From positions 27,907-91,906 of the forward strand of contig NZ_PYIX02000013.1 in the NCBI RefSeq assembly GCF_003024515.2: a stretch of 64,000 bases of DNA. Reading direction: 5' to 3'. Positions 37,971 to 45,518 of this stretch are shown here, piece after piece. Position 1 is the first letter of the stretch, and every line of letters starts with the position of its first letter. This stretch comes from Acinetobacter sichuanensis (GTDB lineage: Bacteria; Pseudomonadota; Gammaproteobacteria; Pseudomonadales; Moraxellaceae). The notes below the pieces were generated by a model that had not been told where the DNA came from, made no database searches, and saw only the letters and a program-made list of their open reading frames with translations. Position numbers and translations under genes: made by a program.

Positions 37971-38126
37971 TCAAACTAAAAGTTCTGAAAATATGGCATA
38001 AATGATGCCAAAACGCCGATTAAATGCTTCACCTAAGCCTGAATATTTTAACACAGGTCGACTTAGATCGTGATATATCCTGAAAAACTGTATGTGTATG
38101 TCGTCATTTTTTAGACCTATAACCAT
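37971..38126 (-). pseudogene. 51-codon remnant resembling the YHDQG region of pdxA
   Basis: The minus-strand frame from ATG 38126 to TGA 37971 contains IYHDLSRPVLKYSGLGEAFN, which aligns without gaps to [20 protein letters not shown] of the intact pdxA 370 bases upstream. At base level ACCTGTGTTAAA and TATCACGATC are identical and equally spaced in both. After GEAFN the similarity fades (possible frameshift). It lacks the rest of the enzyme. I read it as a decayed partial duplication; a small expressed peptide is possible but unsupported. Confidence 0.55.
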
Positions 38127-38294
38127 GAAAACCGCTCATCAATTATCTTATGATTCAAATATATAAAGTGATGATGATTCGACCTCTTCATTGAGTATGT
38201 TTTTATTGCCTTTCTACTCAGTTAGAATCTTCTTTTTATTATTTTCAAGACTTTAGCTTTCATCTATTGAAGAGGTCTATTTAAATAAAATAAT
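38127..38294. other. Intergenic stretch downstream of pdxA with a 10-bp inverted repeat
   Basis: Together with the remnant this makes a 380-base gap between rsmA and pdxA. GACCTCTTCA at 38181-38190 is repeated inverted at 38268-38277. The repeat is too widely spaced for a simple terminator. No open frame of note. Confidence 0.4.
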
Positions 38295-39266
38295 TTATAG
38301 ATTACGTGCCAACTCAAGCGCCAAATCTACCGCAACCTGCAAACTTGAACTTTTTGCTAACCCTGTACCTGCCAGACTGAGCGCAGTACCATGATCTACA
38401 GAAGTACGAATAAATGGCAGACCTAAAGTAATATTTATTGCCTCACCAAAACCTTGTGCCTTTAACACAGGTAAACCCTGATCGTGATACATTGCCAAAA
38501 CTGCATCTGCATCTTTTAAATTTTCAGGAGTAAATAAAGTATCTGCTGGTAGACTTAAACTCATTTTGATGCCATCTGCCCTATAAGTTTCAAGCACAGG
38601 GTTAATGGTGTCTATTTCTTCATGCCCCAAATATCCACCCTCACCAGCATGTGGGTTTAAGCCGCAGACTAAAATATGAGGATGCTCAATTTTAAATTTA
38701 GTTTTTAAATCATGAATCAAGATGTCGATGACTTGATGCAAACGCGCTTTGGTAATGGCATCTGCAACATCACGTAAGGGTAAATGTGTCGTTGCCAATG
38801 CGACTCGTAAAGTTTTGGTCGCAAGCATCATCACCACACGTTCTACACCTGCAAATTCCTGATAATATTCGGTATGACCACTGAAATGGATACCTGCATC
38901 ATTGATCACAGACTTTTGTACTGGTGCAGTTGCCACACCAACACTCTGTCCTTGCATCGCATAATAAGCTGAGCGACGTAATTGTTCTAATACATAAGCG
39001 GCATTATTTGGGTTCAGTTCACCTAAAACCACGTCTTCATATAAAGGAACATGTTCGACATAAAGTTGACCTTGTACAGAAGATGCTGTTTGCCCCATAT
39101 ATTCAATGATTTGAATATTCTTTTGAAGTATCTTGGCACGATCACGCAGCATATTGATATCTGCCAATACCACGATTGGTCGTTCATCAACACGACTTGT
39201 CAAACTCAAACAAATATCTGGACCAATGCCAGCAGGTTCACCACTAGTAATATATAAAGGACGCAT
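38295..39266 (-). CDS. pdxA: 4-hydroxythreonine-4-phosphate dehydrogenase PdxA
   Basis: PdxA oxidises 4-phosphohydroxy-L-threonine in the DXP-dependent pathway to pyridoxal phosphate. The 323-residue protein starts [20 protein letters not shown] and shows [20 protein letters not shown] (metal-binding His), [20 protein letters not shown]-like [20 protein letters not shown], and [13 protein letters not shown]. The ATG at 39266 is chosen by family alignment; the frame is open to 39317. Usually the gene sits next to rsmA; here a 380-base gap with a pdxA-like remnant intervenes. Confidence 0.96.
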   Translation of the reverse strand: [323 protein letters not shown]

Positions 39267-39345
39267 GAAAAACTCTTGGTCGAAACTTGGTTTAAGTATA
39301 CAACGACTATGCATCAAAGGTGCTGAAACTTAACCTCGTTTACGC

Positions 39346-39705
39346 TCATTTGAAAAGTACAACACATTGGCTAAATCTGGATACTTCCTGACTGATATTC
39401 AATAGGATTGAGATGATGAAACACATGACAAATAACATGAATGAGCAACACCACATTTTTTTGTAATTTCCAATAAAATATTTTTTTAAAACAATAGAAA
39501 ATACAAATATGATGAGTAAAATGCCTCCCAACAACACTAAACCTGAATCATCAGTAGTGCTCTCAGGAACAATTTTTATATAGGAATGTGAGAATTTACA
39601 TAAATATAGATTTAAAGCTAATGCCAAGATATATAAAAACACAAAAAAAGAGATGAACAACCAGCTAAATGTATGTAAAAACTGGCGAATTTCCGTAATA
39701 TTCAT
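39346..39705 (-). CDS. Hypothetical small membrane protein, 119 residues
   Basis: Unrecognised family. Three hydrophobic segments are visible at about residues 13-33 (FSWLFISFFVFLYILALALN), 54-72 (GLVLLGGILLIIFVFSIVL) and 84-103 (MWCCSFMLFVMCFIISILL). It begins MNITEIRQFLHTFSW at ATG 39705 and has no strong ribosome site, so expression is uncertain. Cysteine and phenylalanine content is high. It lies upstream of pdxA on the same strand, without obvious functional link. Confidence 0.6.
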   Translation of the reverse strand: MNITEIRQFLHTFSWLFISFFVFLYILALALNLYLCKFSHSYIKIVPESTTDDSGLVLLGGILLIIFVFSIVLKKYFIGNYKKMWCCSFMLFVMCFIISILLNISQEVSRFSQCVVLFK

Positions 39706-40049
39706 TTGATAACATTTACTTTTGTTTTATGGGCTTACCTTAACATTTCTACCACTTCAACTCAAAATAATTCAACATTAAAAAGCTTGTTTCACATTGC
39801 AACCCAATATATTTATTCCACAATCCGAGAGAACTGCAATTTTTCAACAAAACAATAGTAGCCCCTCCATTTTTAGCAGAATATTTATTTTCAATGATTT
39901 TTGTTATTACTTAACCGTTTTTGTTTTTTTTGAAACATACATCACAATTCCAATATTTATTACAAAACTTTATGGCATTTTTCTAAACTAAACTTTGCTT
40001 TTTAAACAGACAACTAATATAATTCAGCACCTGAAATTCTATATTTCGA
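39706..40049. other. AT-rich intergenic region before rplM
   Basis: No supported gene. A 64-codon frame from a TTG at 39797 lacks a ribosome site and looks accidental. The region ends at the rplM promoter. Confidence 0.4.
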
Positions 40050-40078
40050 TTGTGGATTCTTCAAGTTTCAGGTAGAAT
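40050..40078 (+). promoter_or_regulatory. Probable sigma-70 promoter of rplM-rpsI
   Basis: TTGTGG at 40050-40055 and TAGAAT at 40073-40078 are separated by 17 bases. An 8-bp inverted repeat, ACCTGAAA (40029-40036) and TTTCAGGT (40066-40073), brackets the -35 element and could be a regulator site. Confidence 0.6.
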
Positions 40079-40091
40079 TCGCGCTCCTTTT

Positions 40092-40117
40092 GTTTGGACA
40101 GATTCCATAGTCCAAAC
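40092..40117 (+). promoter_or_regulatory. Leader hairpin upstream of rplM
   Basis: GTTTGGAC (40092-40099) pairs with GTCCAAAC (40110-40117) over a 10-base loop, in the short leader 23 bases before the rplM start. L13 operons are known to be autoregulated through the leader in some bacteria, so this is a candidate L13-binding structure; binding itself is inference. Confidence 0.5.
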
Positions 40118-40140
40118 CAACTATAATAGGTAGTGGTTTA

Positions 40141-40569
40141 ATGAAAACTCTCAGCGCTAAGCCAGCTGAAGTTCAACACGACTGGTACGTTGTTGATGCT
40201 TCTGGCAAAACTTTAGGTCGCCTTGCGACTGAAATCGCTCGTCGTTTACGCGGTAAGCACAAAACTTCTTATACGCCTCACGTTGACACTGGTGACTACA
40301 TCGTTGTTATCAATGCTGAGCAAGTTCAAGTGACTGGTAAAAAATCACTTGATAAGAAATACTATCGCCACACTGGTTTCCCTGGTGGTATCCGCGAAAC
40401 TAACTTTGAAAAGTTAATCGCTCACAAACCTGAACTTGTTCTTGAAAAAGCAGTTAAAGGTATGTTACCAAAAGGTCCTCTTGGTTATGCAATGATCAAG
40501 AAAATGAAAGTGTATGCAGGTACTGAGCATCCACACGCTGCTCAACAGCCACAAGTTTTGGACATCTAA
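40141..40569 (+). CDS. rplM: 50S ribosomal protein L13
   Basis: L13 is an early-assembly protein of the large subunit. The 142-residue product starts [20 protein letters not shown] and contains [48 protein letters not shown] and [19 protein letters not shown], all typical. Length is exactly that expected. AATAGGTAGTGGTTTA precedes the ATG. It is followed after 12 bases by rpsI, the universal rplM-rpsI pair. Codon use is strongly biased, as in highly expressed genes. Confidence 0.99.
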   Translation: MKTLSAKPAEVQHDWYVVDASGKTLGRLATEIARRLRGKHKTSYTPHVDTGDYIVVINAEQVQVTGKKSLDKKYYRHTGFPGGIRETNFEKLIAHKPELVLEKAVKGMLPKGPLGYAMIKKMKVYAGTEHPHAAQQPQVLDI

Positions 40570-40581
40570 GGGATACAGCAC

Positions 40582-40968
40582 ATGGCTACTAATTATGGTA
40601 CAGGTCGCCGTAAGACCGCAACTGCACGTGTTTTCTTGTCAGCTGGTACAGGCAAACTCGTAATCAACAACCGTACTCTTGAACAGTACTTCGGTCGTGA
40701 AACTGCTCGTATGGTTGTTAACCAACCACTTGAGCTTTTAGAAGCTACTGAAAAATATGACCTTTACATCACTGTTGCTGGTGGTGGTATCGGTGGTCAA
40801 GCTGGCGCTATCCGTCACGGTATTACTCGTGCATTGATCGCTGCTGACGAAACTTTAAAACCTGCTCTTCGTCAAGCTGGTTTCGTTACTCGTGATGCTC
40901 GTGAAGTTGAACGTAAGAAACTTGGTTTACGTAAAGCTCGTAAACGTCCTCAATTCTCTAAACGTTAA
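40582..40968 (+). CDS. rpsI: 30S ribosomal protein S9
   Basis: S9 is a small-subunit head protein whose C-terminal tail contacts P-site tRNA. The 128-residue product starts [20 protein letters not shown] and ends with the basic tail [18 protein letters not shown], including the invariant C-terminal [22 protein letters not shown] is also typical. It forms an operon with rplM and is closed by the terminator at 40991. Confidence 0.99.
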   Translation: MATNYGTGRRKTATARVFLSAGTGKLVINNRTLEQYFGRETARMVVNQPLELLEATEKYDLYITVAGGGIGGQAGAIRHGITRALIAADETLKPALRQAGFVTRDAREVERKKLGLRKARKRPQFSKR

Positions 40969-40990
40969 TTCGTTTACCGAATCGGACAAA

Positions 40991-41018
40991 AAACCTCGGC
41001 TTTTGCCGAGGTTTTTTT
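40991..41018 (+). terminator. Terminator of rplM-rpsI
   Basis: 10-bp perfect stem AAACCTCGGC (40991-41000) with GCCGAGGTTT (41005-41014), tetraloop TTTT, seven T at the end. Confidence 0.95.
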
Positions 41019-41023
41019 ATGGC

Positions 41024-41257
41024 TTAAATCATCTTTAAATCTATCAAAATTTGGTACACAAAGAGCCCTAAACTACAAAGCAAGCAAATTACGCCCAGAA
41101 AGATCATTATTTTACAGAATAGTTCTTTCCACCGATCTTGTGGATATTCCTCACCAAAATCGGCATCGGATTGGTATGCAGCAGTCAATGCAGTATAAAA
41201 ACCAATACCCATAAAAACAACAGCAATAAAAAGAAAGATTTTTGACTCTATTAACAT
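41024..41257 (-). CDS. Hypothetical small membrane protein, 77 residues
   Basis: Unrecognised. Two hydrophobic helices (about residues 5-26, KIFLFIAVVFMGIGFYTALTAA-type, and 50-70, MIFLGVICLLCSLGLFVYQIL) flank an acidic and aromatic loop (SDADFGEEYPQDRWKELF). The start at ATG 41257 is preferred to a TTG three codons earlier. Ribosome site is weak. It lies between the rpsI terminator and a small secreted-protein gene on the same strand 47 bases upstream, so the two may be one transcript. Confidence 0.6.
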   Translation of the reverse strand: MLIESKIFLFIAVVFMGIGFYTALTAAYQSDADFGEEYPQDRWKELFCKIMIFLGVICLLCSLGLFVYQILIDLKMI

Positions 41258-41304
41258 ATATATCAATACTTTAGTTTATAAAATTATACATCAAACGATT
41301 TTAT

Positions 41305-41598
41305 TCACGGTTCTATCAATGAATCATTTTGAGTAGGAGTATGACCTTTAAAGTCTACAGATTCTGTATAACAATCTTCTACATTTGGATCTTTATCACA
41401 TGAAATAACAAGTTTACAATCATCATTTTCATTACAACGATCATCTCTAACAATAGTTGCAATACTGGTATCTTCAGGCAACTCCGTCATGATCAGTTCC
41501 GCTGTTATCATTGTTTGTTCATTCGATTCAGGACTTGCAAAACTTGCAGCACTCCATGTCAAAATAGAAATCATCACAAATATTTTATATTTTTCCAC
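41305..41598 (-). CDS. Hypothetical small secreted acidic protein
   Basis: About 97 residues. A signal peptide is visible (EKYKIFVMISILTWSAASFA) followed by an acidic mature part with six cysteines arranged in pairs (DDRCNENDDCKLVISCDKD and VEDCYTES), suggesting disulfides or metal binding in the periplasm. I place the start at GTG 41598 because GGAG lies 6 bases upstream; ATG 41610 is an alternative whose own codon is followed by that GGAG. No family is recognised. Confidence 0.6.
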   Translation of the reverse strand: MEKYKIFVMISILTWSAASFASPESNEQTMITAELIMTELPEDTSIATIVRDDRCNENDDCKLVISCDKDPNVEDCYTESVDFKGHTPTQNDSLIEP

Positions 41599-41725
41599 TT
41601 TATTCTCCATATTGAATTTTAAATACAATCAACCTTGCGCATATTTGGCGAAATAACATTGTTTCCGTGATTTTGCTGTCTAATTTTAGTATCCTATCCT
41701 ATTCACGCAGCTCAGTTTTTGGAAT

Positions 41726-42379
41726 ATGAACCTCGAAAACACACAATTGCAAGGGATTACACTTTATAGTCATGCAGATGATTTTCGCTCGCATTGGGTA
41801 CGGTTTGTCCTAACAGAGAAACAAATTAAACATAACTTGATTATTGTTGATGAGGACGATGAAGACTTAGCAAGCTTAAATCCATACAATCAACTGCCTA
41901 TGCTCATTGAAAATGATGTAAAACTTTTTAATACTGCGATTATTTCTGAATATATTGATGATCGTTATCGTCAAAATAAACTTTATGCTGATGCGCCTGC
42001 ACCTCGTGCCGAACAACGTCAATATATTTGGCGCTTTGAACAAGATTGGCTCAAACTTGCGGATATTATGTTGCGTCACGCTGACACACTTAATGTTGAA
42101 GCACAAAAAAAAGCACAGAAACAGTTAAAAGATACCTTAATTTCACTGACTCCACTTTTTCAGCATTTTCCTTATTTCATGTCTGAAAGCTTTACAATTT
42201 TAGATTGTATGTTGGCACCTATTTTTATACGGTTAAAGCAGATGGGAATTGAGTTACCCAAACAGCAATGCCGCCCAATTCACTTATATTGTCAACGTAT
42301 TTTTAATCGTCCTAGCTTTCAAAAGTCGATGACACTTCAAGAAAAAAATCGTTTTCAAACCTTTTTAGCCAAAGAATAG
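41726..42379 (+). CDS. sspA: Stringent starvation protein A (SspA)
   Basis: SspA is a GST-fold protein that binds RNA polymerase and shapes sigma-70 transcription in stationary phase. The 217-residue product has the N-terminal thioredoxin-like domain (ITLYSHADDFRSHWVRFVLTE and NPYNQLPMLIENDVKLFNTA) and the helical C-terminal domain. The typical GST catalytic residue is absent, as expected for SspA. Genome context rpsI-sspA-sspB is conserved in gammaproteobacteria, here with two small minus-strand genes inserted. The SspB gene follows after 11 bases. Confidence 0.93.
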   Translation: MNLENTQLQGITLYSHADDFRSHWVRFVLTEKQIKHNLIIVDEDDEDLASLNPYNQLPMLIENDVKLFNTAIISEYIDDRYRQNKLYADAPAPRAEQRQYIWRFEQDWLKLADIMLRHADTLNVEAQKKAQKQLKDTLISLTPLFQHFPYFMSESFTILDCMLAPIFIRLKQMGIELPKQQCRPIHLYCQRIFNRPSFQKSMTLQEKNRFQTFLAKE

Positions 42380-42390
42380 AGCAATTTCTC

Positions 42391-42819
42391 ATGTCTGAAT
42401 CAGAACTTAATCTTAGCCCAACTCGCCCATATCTCGCTCGTGCAATATACGAATGGATTTGCGACAATAATCTCACCCCTTACCTACTTGTAGATGCAAC
42501 TCAACCCTATACAGATGTTCCCACCCAGTTTATCCAAGATGGGCAAATTGTACTCAATATTGTGCCGCATGCTGTACACATGCTCAATATGAGCAATGAA
42601 GCCATTACTTTTTCAGCACGTTTTGGTGGTGTTTCTAAAGATATTTATGTACCAATCAATGCTGTTTTAGGTTTATATGCACGTGAAAATGGGCAAGGCT
42701 TGTTTTTTGATCCTGAAGAATATGCTAATGTTGAAACTCGTGAAGAAACTTCAGAATCAAACACAACAGAAGAAGTTGAAACACCAAAGAAAAAACCAAC
42801 ATTAAGACTTTTAGATTAA
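42391..42819 (+). CDS. sspB: ClpXP protease specificity-enhancing factor SspB
   Basis: SspB delivers ssrA-tagged proteins to ClpXP. The 142-residue protein starts MSESELNLSPTRPYLARAIY and has the substrate-binding Sm-like core (LTPYLLVDATQ, GQIVLNIVPHAVHMLNM, ITFSARFGGVSKDIYVPI, AVLGLYARENGQGLFF), then a flexible acidic linker (about residues 108-132) and the ClpX-binding tail KKPTLRLLD. The linker-plus-tail layout matches the known adaptor design. It is coupled with sspA. Confidence 0.96.
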   Translation: MSESELNLSPTRPYLARAIYEWICDNNLTPYLLVDATQPYTDVPTQFIQDGQIVLNIVPHAVHMLNMSNEAITFSARFGGVSKDIYVPINAVLGLYARENGQGLFFDPEEYANVETREETSESNTTEEVETPKKKPTLRLLD

Positions 42820-42848
42820 AAACGTTCATATAAAATAAGGAGAGCTAC

Positions 42849-43508
42849 ATGGCTTTTGATCTCGTACAATATTTTGCTGAGCAGATTAAGATCCAAAAGC
42901 CTCAGCTTCTCAACCAATATTCTCCTGATGAAAGAAGAACGTATTTACTTGAAATTAATGCTTTAACTTTAGGTAAACTCGTTAGCTTATGGAAACAAAA
43001 TGAAAATGTGGTTTATCAGGAAATTCAACGTCTAGATCATTTATATGTTCAAGAGGTTGCCCGTCATTTAACAACTTCGCCGCATAATCGTTCTTGTTTA
43101 AATAAGACAGAGTTAGAACAAGTGATTATTGAGCTCTTAGAGTTTCAGTTAAAAGAAATCAAGCAGCTTGATGAAACAGGCAGTTTTGGTCAACGTGGTC
43201 TGCGTGAACTAATTTTAGGGCAAGTAGAACATTTGGCAGGTCATGCTGATGATTGGGTTTGGTTAACCAATGACCTAAAAGAGCTAAAAGGTTCTAAAAC
43301 TATTGAGCAGGAACAGATATCATTAGATGAAACAATGAAGGAGTTTAATCTCATGGTCAATATGCAAAAAGAGCATACTCAAGCTGAACCTTTAGCCCTT
43401 GAACCAACTGCACAACTGAATCCAACTTGGGCAAAAATTTTTGAACCAATCGTTGCTCTTGTTGTACTTTGGATTTTGTTTGAAGCATTACAAAAAGTTT
43501 TTGCTTAA
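42849..43508 (+). CDS. Hypothetical tail-anchored helical protein, 219 residues
   Basis: Unrecognised family. It starts MAFDLVQYFAEQIKIQKPQL behind AAGGAGAGCTAC, is predicted mostly helical and charged, and ends with one hydrophobic helix (IFEPIVALVVLWILFEALQKVF, about residues 197-217), suggesting a tail-anchored inner-membrane protein facing the cytoplasm. Histidine-containing segment GQVEHLAGHADDWVWLTNDL is near the middle. It follows sspB by 29 bases and may be in the same transcript. Confidence 0.75.
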   Translation: MAFDLVQYFAEQIKIQKPQLLNQYSPDERRTYLLEINALTLGKLVSLWKQNENVVYQEIQRLDHLYVQEVARHLTTSPHNRSCLNKTELEQVIIELLEFQLKEIKQLDETGSFGQRGLRELILGQVEHLAGHADDWVWLTNDLKELKGSKTIEQEQISLDETMKEFNLMVNMQKEHTQAEPLALEPTAQLNPTWAKIFEPIVALVVLWILFEALQKVFA

Positions 43509-43974
43509 ACTTAAGATTGTAGACTTTTTTAAAATCGTCTCTTTTAAGACAACTACATCAGGCTTAACCCGCTTTTTGTAGTTTTCTTTTTATATATTTC
43601 TGCAAAATAAATCCAAATATTTTTTCAAAATTAATGAAGAAAAACTTAAAAATCAGCTAAAATAGTCAATAAATATGATTGCTTTAAAGCATATCTCTAA
43701 TATAATAATTCTATATTATATCTTTGATTTTTAAATAAATGTATTTTTCATCACGTAATTTATAAAAACGTGATTTAAAACACATATAAAACTATAGTTT
43801 ATAAACATTAAGTTTCTTTTATAAAGACGGTAAAGCTTATATGAGAGACTTTTCTCTCCATGAGCGGTTCTATTTCTTTGAATATAAGGAATGATGATGT
43901 ATAGATCTGGTTTTTTTAAATTTCATTTATATAAAAGGTGCCCGCGTTTTTTTAATTTTTCTTAAAGTGATATT
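43509..43974. other. Long AT-rich region before the GTPase cassette, with two tiny frames
   Basis: About 466 bases. A weak hairpin (AACTACA 43551-43557 with TGTAGTT 43577-43583, then T-rich) may end the upstream transcript. Near the right end, ATG 43841-TGA 43894 (17 codons, MRDFSLHERFYFFEYKE) overlaps, through ATGATGATG at 43891-43899, a second frame ending TAA 43965 (22-24 codons), which stops 9 bases before the gene at 43975. AAGGA lies 6 bases before the third ATG. These could be leader peptides; there is no other support. Confidence 0.4.
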
Positions 43975-44964
43975 ATGAACAAACCTCGTATCAATATCGC
44001 AATCTCTGGACTGGGTTTAGTTACGACTGAAAAGCTAAAAATAAAACTACGAGAAGTCATTCCTCAATTTTTTGAAATTTATTGGGGAAAAATGAACGAT
44101 GAAGATATTCAACTTGTTTTAATTCACGAATTCTTTTTTGAAACTGAGAATATTCAGAAAATTATCTTTGGAAAAAATTTAGCCTATTTAAAAGTGTCTA
44201 AAGATGAGTGTGTGCAAACGCGTATTGAGGACAATATGCTCTATCTGCCTATCCAAGATATTGCACCTTTAAAAGACTGGATTCAGCAGAATGTTTTGAG
44301 TGCTCTCCAACCACCACCAATAGAAGAACAACCTCAAGCGATTGTTGTGCCTGAACAGCCCGTTTTACAACAAAACTTAGCGCCTTTAGATGTACAGTTC
44401 ATTACTGATGTATATGATCATTTTCAACGTAAAGTTCATGTATTTGATGAATTAGGTAGTTTAGCAATTATTGATCATCATATGCACTTAGCATGGATTA
44501 ACCCTAAACGCACACTCTGGCAAACCAATGGCTCATTACAATATGCGCCTGCAACTATTGAAGATTTTATTGAAATTTCTAGAAAACACCAAGATAACCT
44601 TGAAAATTGGTTATTTGCTTTGGTCTGGAATTCACCAAATTTATGTGTGCCGCCATATGAGCTTGCCTATTTTAAATTAAAGTTTTGGCCTCAACCTACC
44701 TCTGAAGACCGAAAAATTATTTTGCAACTTTCGGCTTGTTTTATGCAAGGTGCAGAAATTCAGCATGTTGCTACCAAACTAGGTCTTGAATTACCCCTCG
44801 TACAACGGTTTATTACTGCCAATCTTGCAATTCAGAATGCTGAGTTAGTGAGTGCCAAAGAATGTAAATTTGATCAAGATGCAAACCAACAAGAGAAAAA
44901 TCAACAAGAAGTGAATGGGCTACGTAGCTTTTTTGGCAAATTAAAACGTCGCTTTGGTTTTTAA
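43975..44964 (+). CDS. Unknown protein of the GTPase-roadblock cassette, 329 residues
   Basis: I do not recognise a family. Two parts are visible: an N-terminal region of about 105 residues (INIAISGLGLVTTEKLKIKL onward) that alternates strands and helices like a small alpha/beta domain, and, after a Pro/Gln-rich linker (about 110-135, QPPPIEEQPQAIVVPEQPV), a C-terminal region of about 170 residues. The segment GAEIQHVATKLGLELPLVQR near residue 265 resembles a helix-turn-helix. The tail is basic (FFGKLKRRFGF). The GTPase gene follows after 11 bases. It could be the effector or scaffold of the GTPase; this is inference from position. Confidence 0.8.
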   Translation: MNKPRINIAISGLGLVTTEKLKIKLREVIPQFFEIYWGKMNDEDIQLVLIHEFFFETENIQKIIFGKNLAYLKVSKDECVQTRIEDNMLYLPIQDIAPLKDWIQQNVLSALQPPPIEEQPQAIVVPEQPVLQQNLAPLDVQFITDVYDHFQRKVHVFDELGSLAIIDHHMHLAWINPKRTLWQTNGSLQYAPATIEDFIEISRKHQDNLENWLFALVWNSPNLCVPPYELAYFKLKFWPQPTSEDRKIILQLSACFMQGAEIQHVATKLGLELPLVQRFITANLAIQNAELVSAKECKFDQDANQQEKNQQEVNGLRSFFGKLKRRFGF

Positions 44965-44975
44965 TAGGACGACTT

Positions 44976-45509
44976 ATGATCATTCAAAAATATAAAATTG
45001 TTTTTGCAGGCTCTATGGGGTCAGGTAAGACCGAAGCCATTAAAACACTTTCTGAAATTTCAATCTTAGAAACTGAAGCTTTTAATACAGATCAAGAACG
45101 TCATAAAAAACTCAATACCACCGTTGGTATTGACTATGGTGAAATCACTTTAGAAGATGGCAATAAAATTGGATTGTATGGTACACCTGGACAAGATCGT
45201 TTCGATTTTATGTGGGGCGTTGTATGTCAAGGTGCGATCGGAACCATTATTCTGATTGATCATAGCCATCCAGATAGCTTACATGAGTTAAAATATTACA
45301 TTGATATCTTTAAAAGTTATGGTGAAAATATTGTTATTGGTATAACTCATGTTGATGAAAATACTGAAACTTCTACTCATCAATATCGAACTTGGTTAAC
45401 TGAAAATAATTTAAATTATCCATTGTTTTTGGTTGATGCGCGTCTTAAAGATCATGTTTTATTATTAATTGAAACACTAATTACCACTCTAGAAATCAAG
45501 TACTTATAG
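44976..45509 (+). CDS. Small Ras-like GTPase of the COG2229/MglA-like type
   Basis: A 177-residue GTPase with P-loop GSMGSGKT (residues 12-19), a switch-region threonine in NTTVGIDYGEI, G3 as YGTPGQDRFDFM (Gly replaces the usual Asp) and G4 as GITHVDE, i.e. TxxD rather than NKxD. These variants are typical of the bacterial GTPases found with roadblock proteins (COG2229, conservon-type), distant from MglA. It likely cycles between states under control of the roadblock protein encoded 9 bases downstream. No membrane segment. Cellular target unknown; polarity, motility or secretion control is possible. Confidence 0.88.
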   Translation: MIIQKYKIVFAGSMGSGKTEAIKTLSEISILETEAFNTDQERHKKLNTTVGIDYGEITLEDGNKIGLYGTPGQDRFDFMWGVVCQGAIGTIILIDHSHPDSLHELKYYIDIFKSYGENIVIGITHVDENTETSTHQYRTWLTENNLNYPLFLVDARLKDHVLLLIETLITTLEIKYL

Positions 45510-45518
45510 GGAACTTAT

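Noticed and set aside
39797..39991. 64-codon frame before rplM
   Set aside because: TTG start, no ribosome site, low-complexity hydrophobic text in very AT-rich DNA; better seen as chance.
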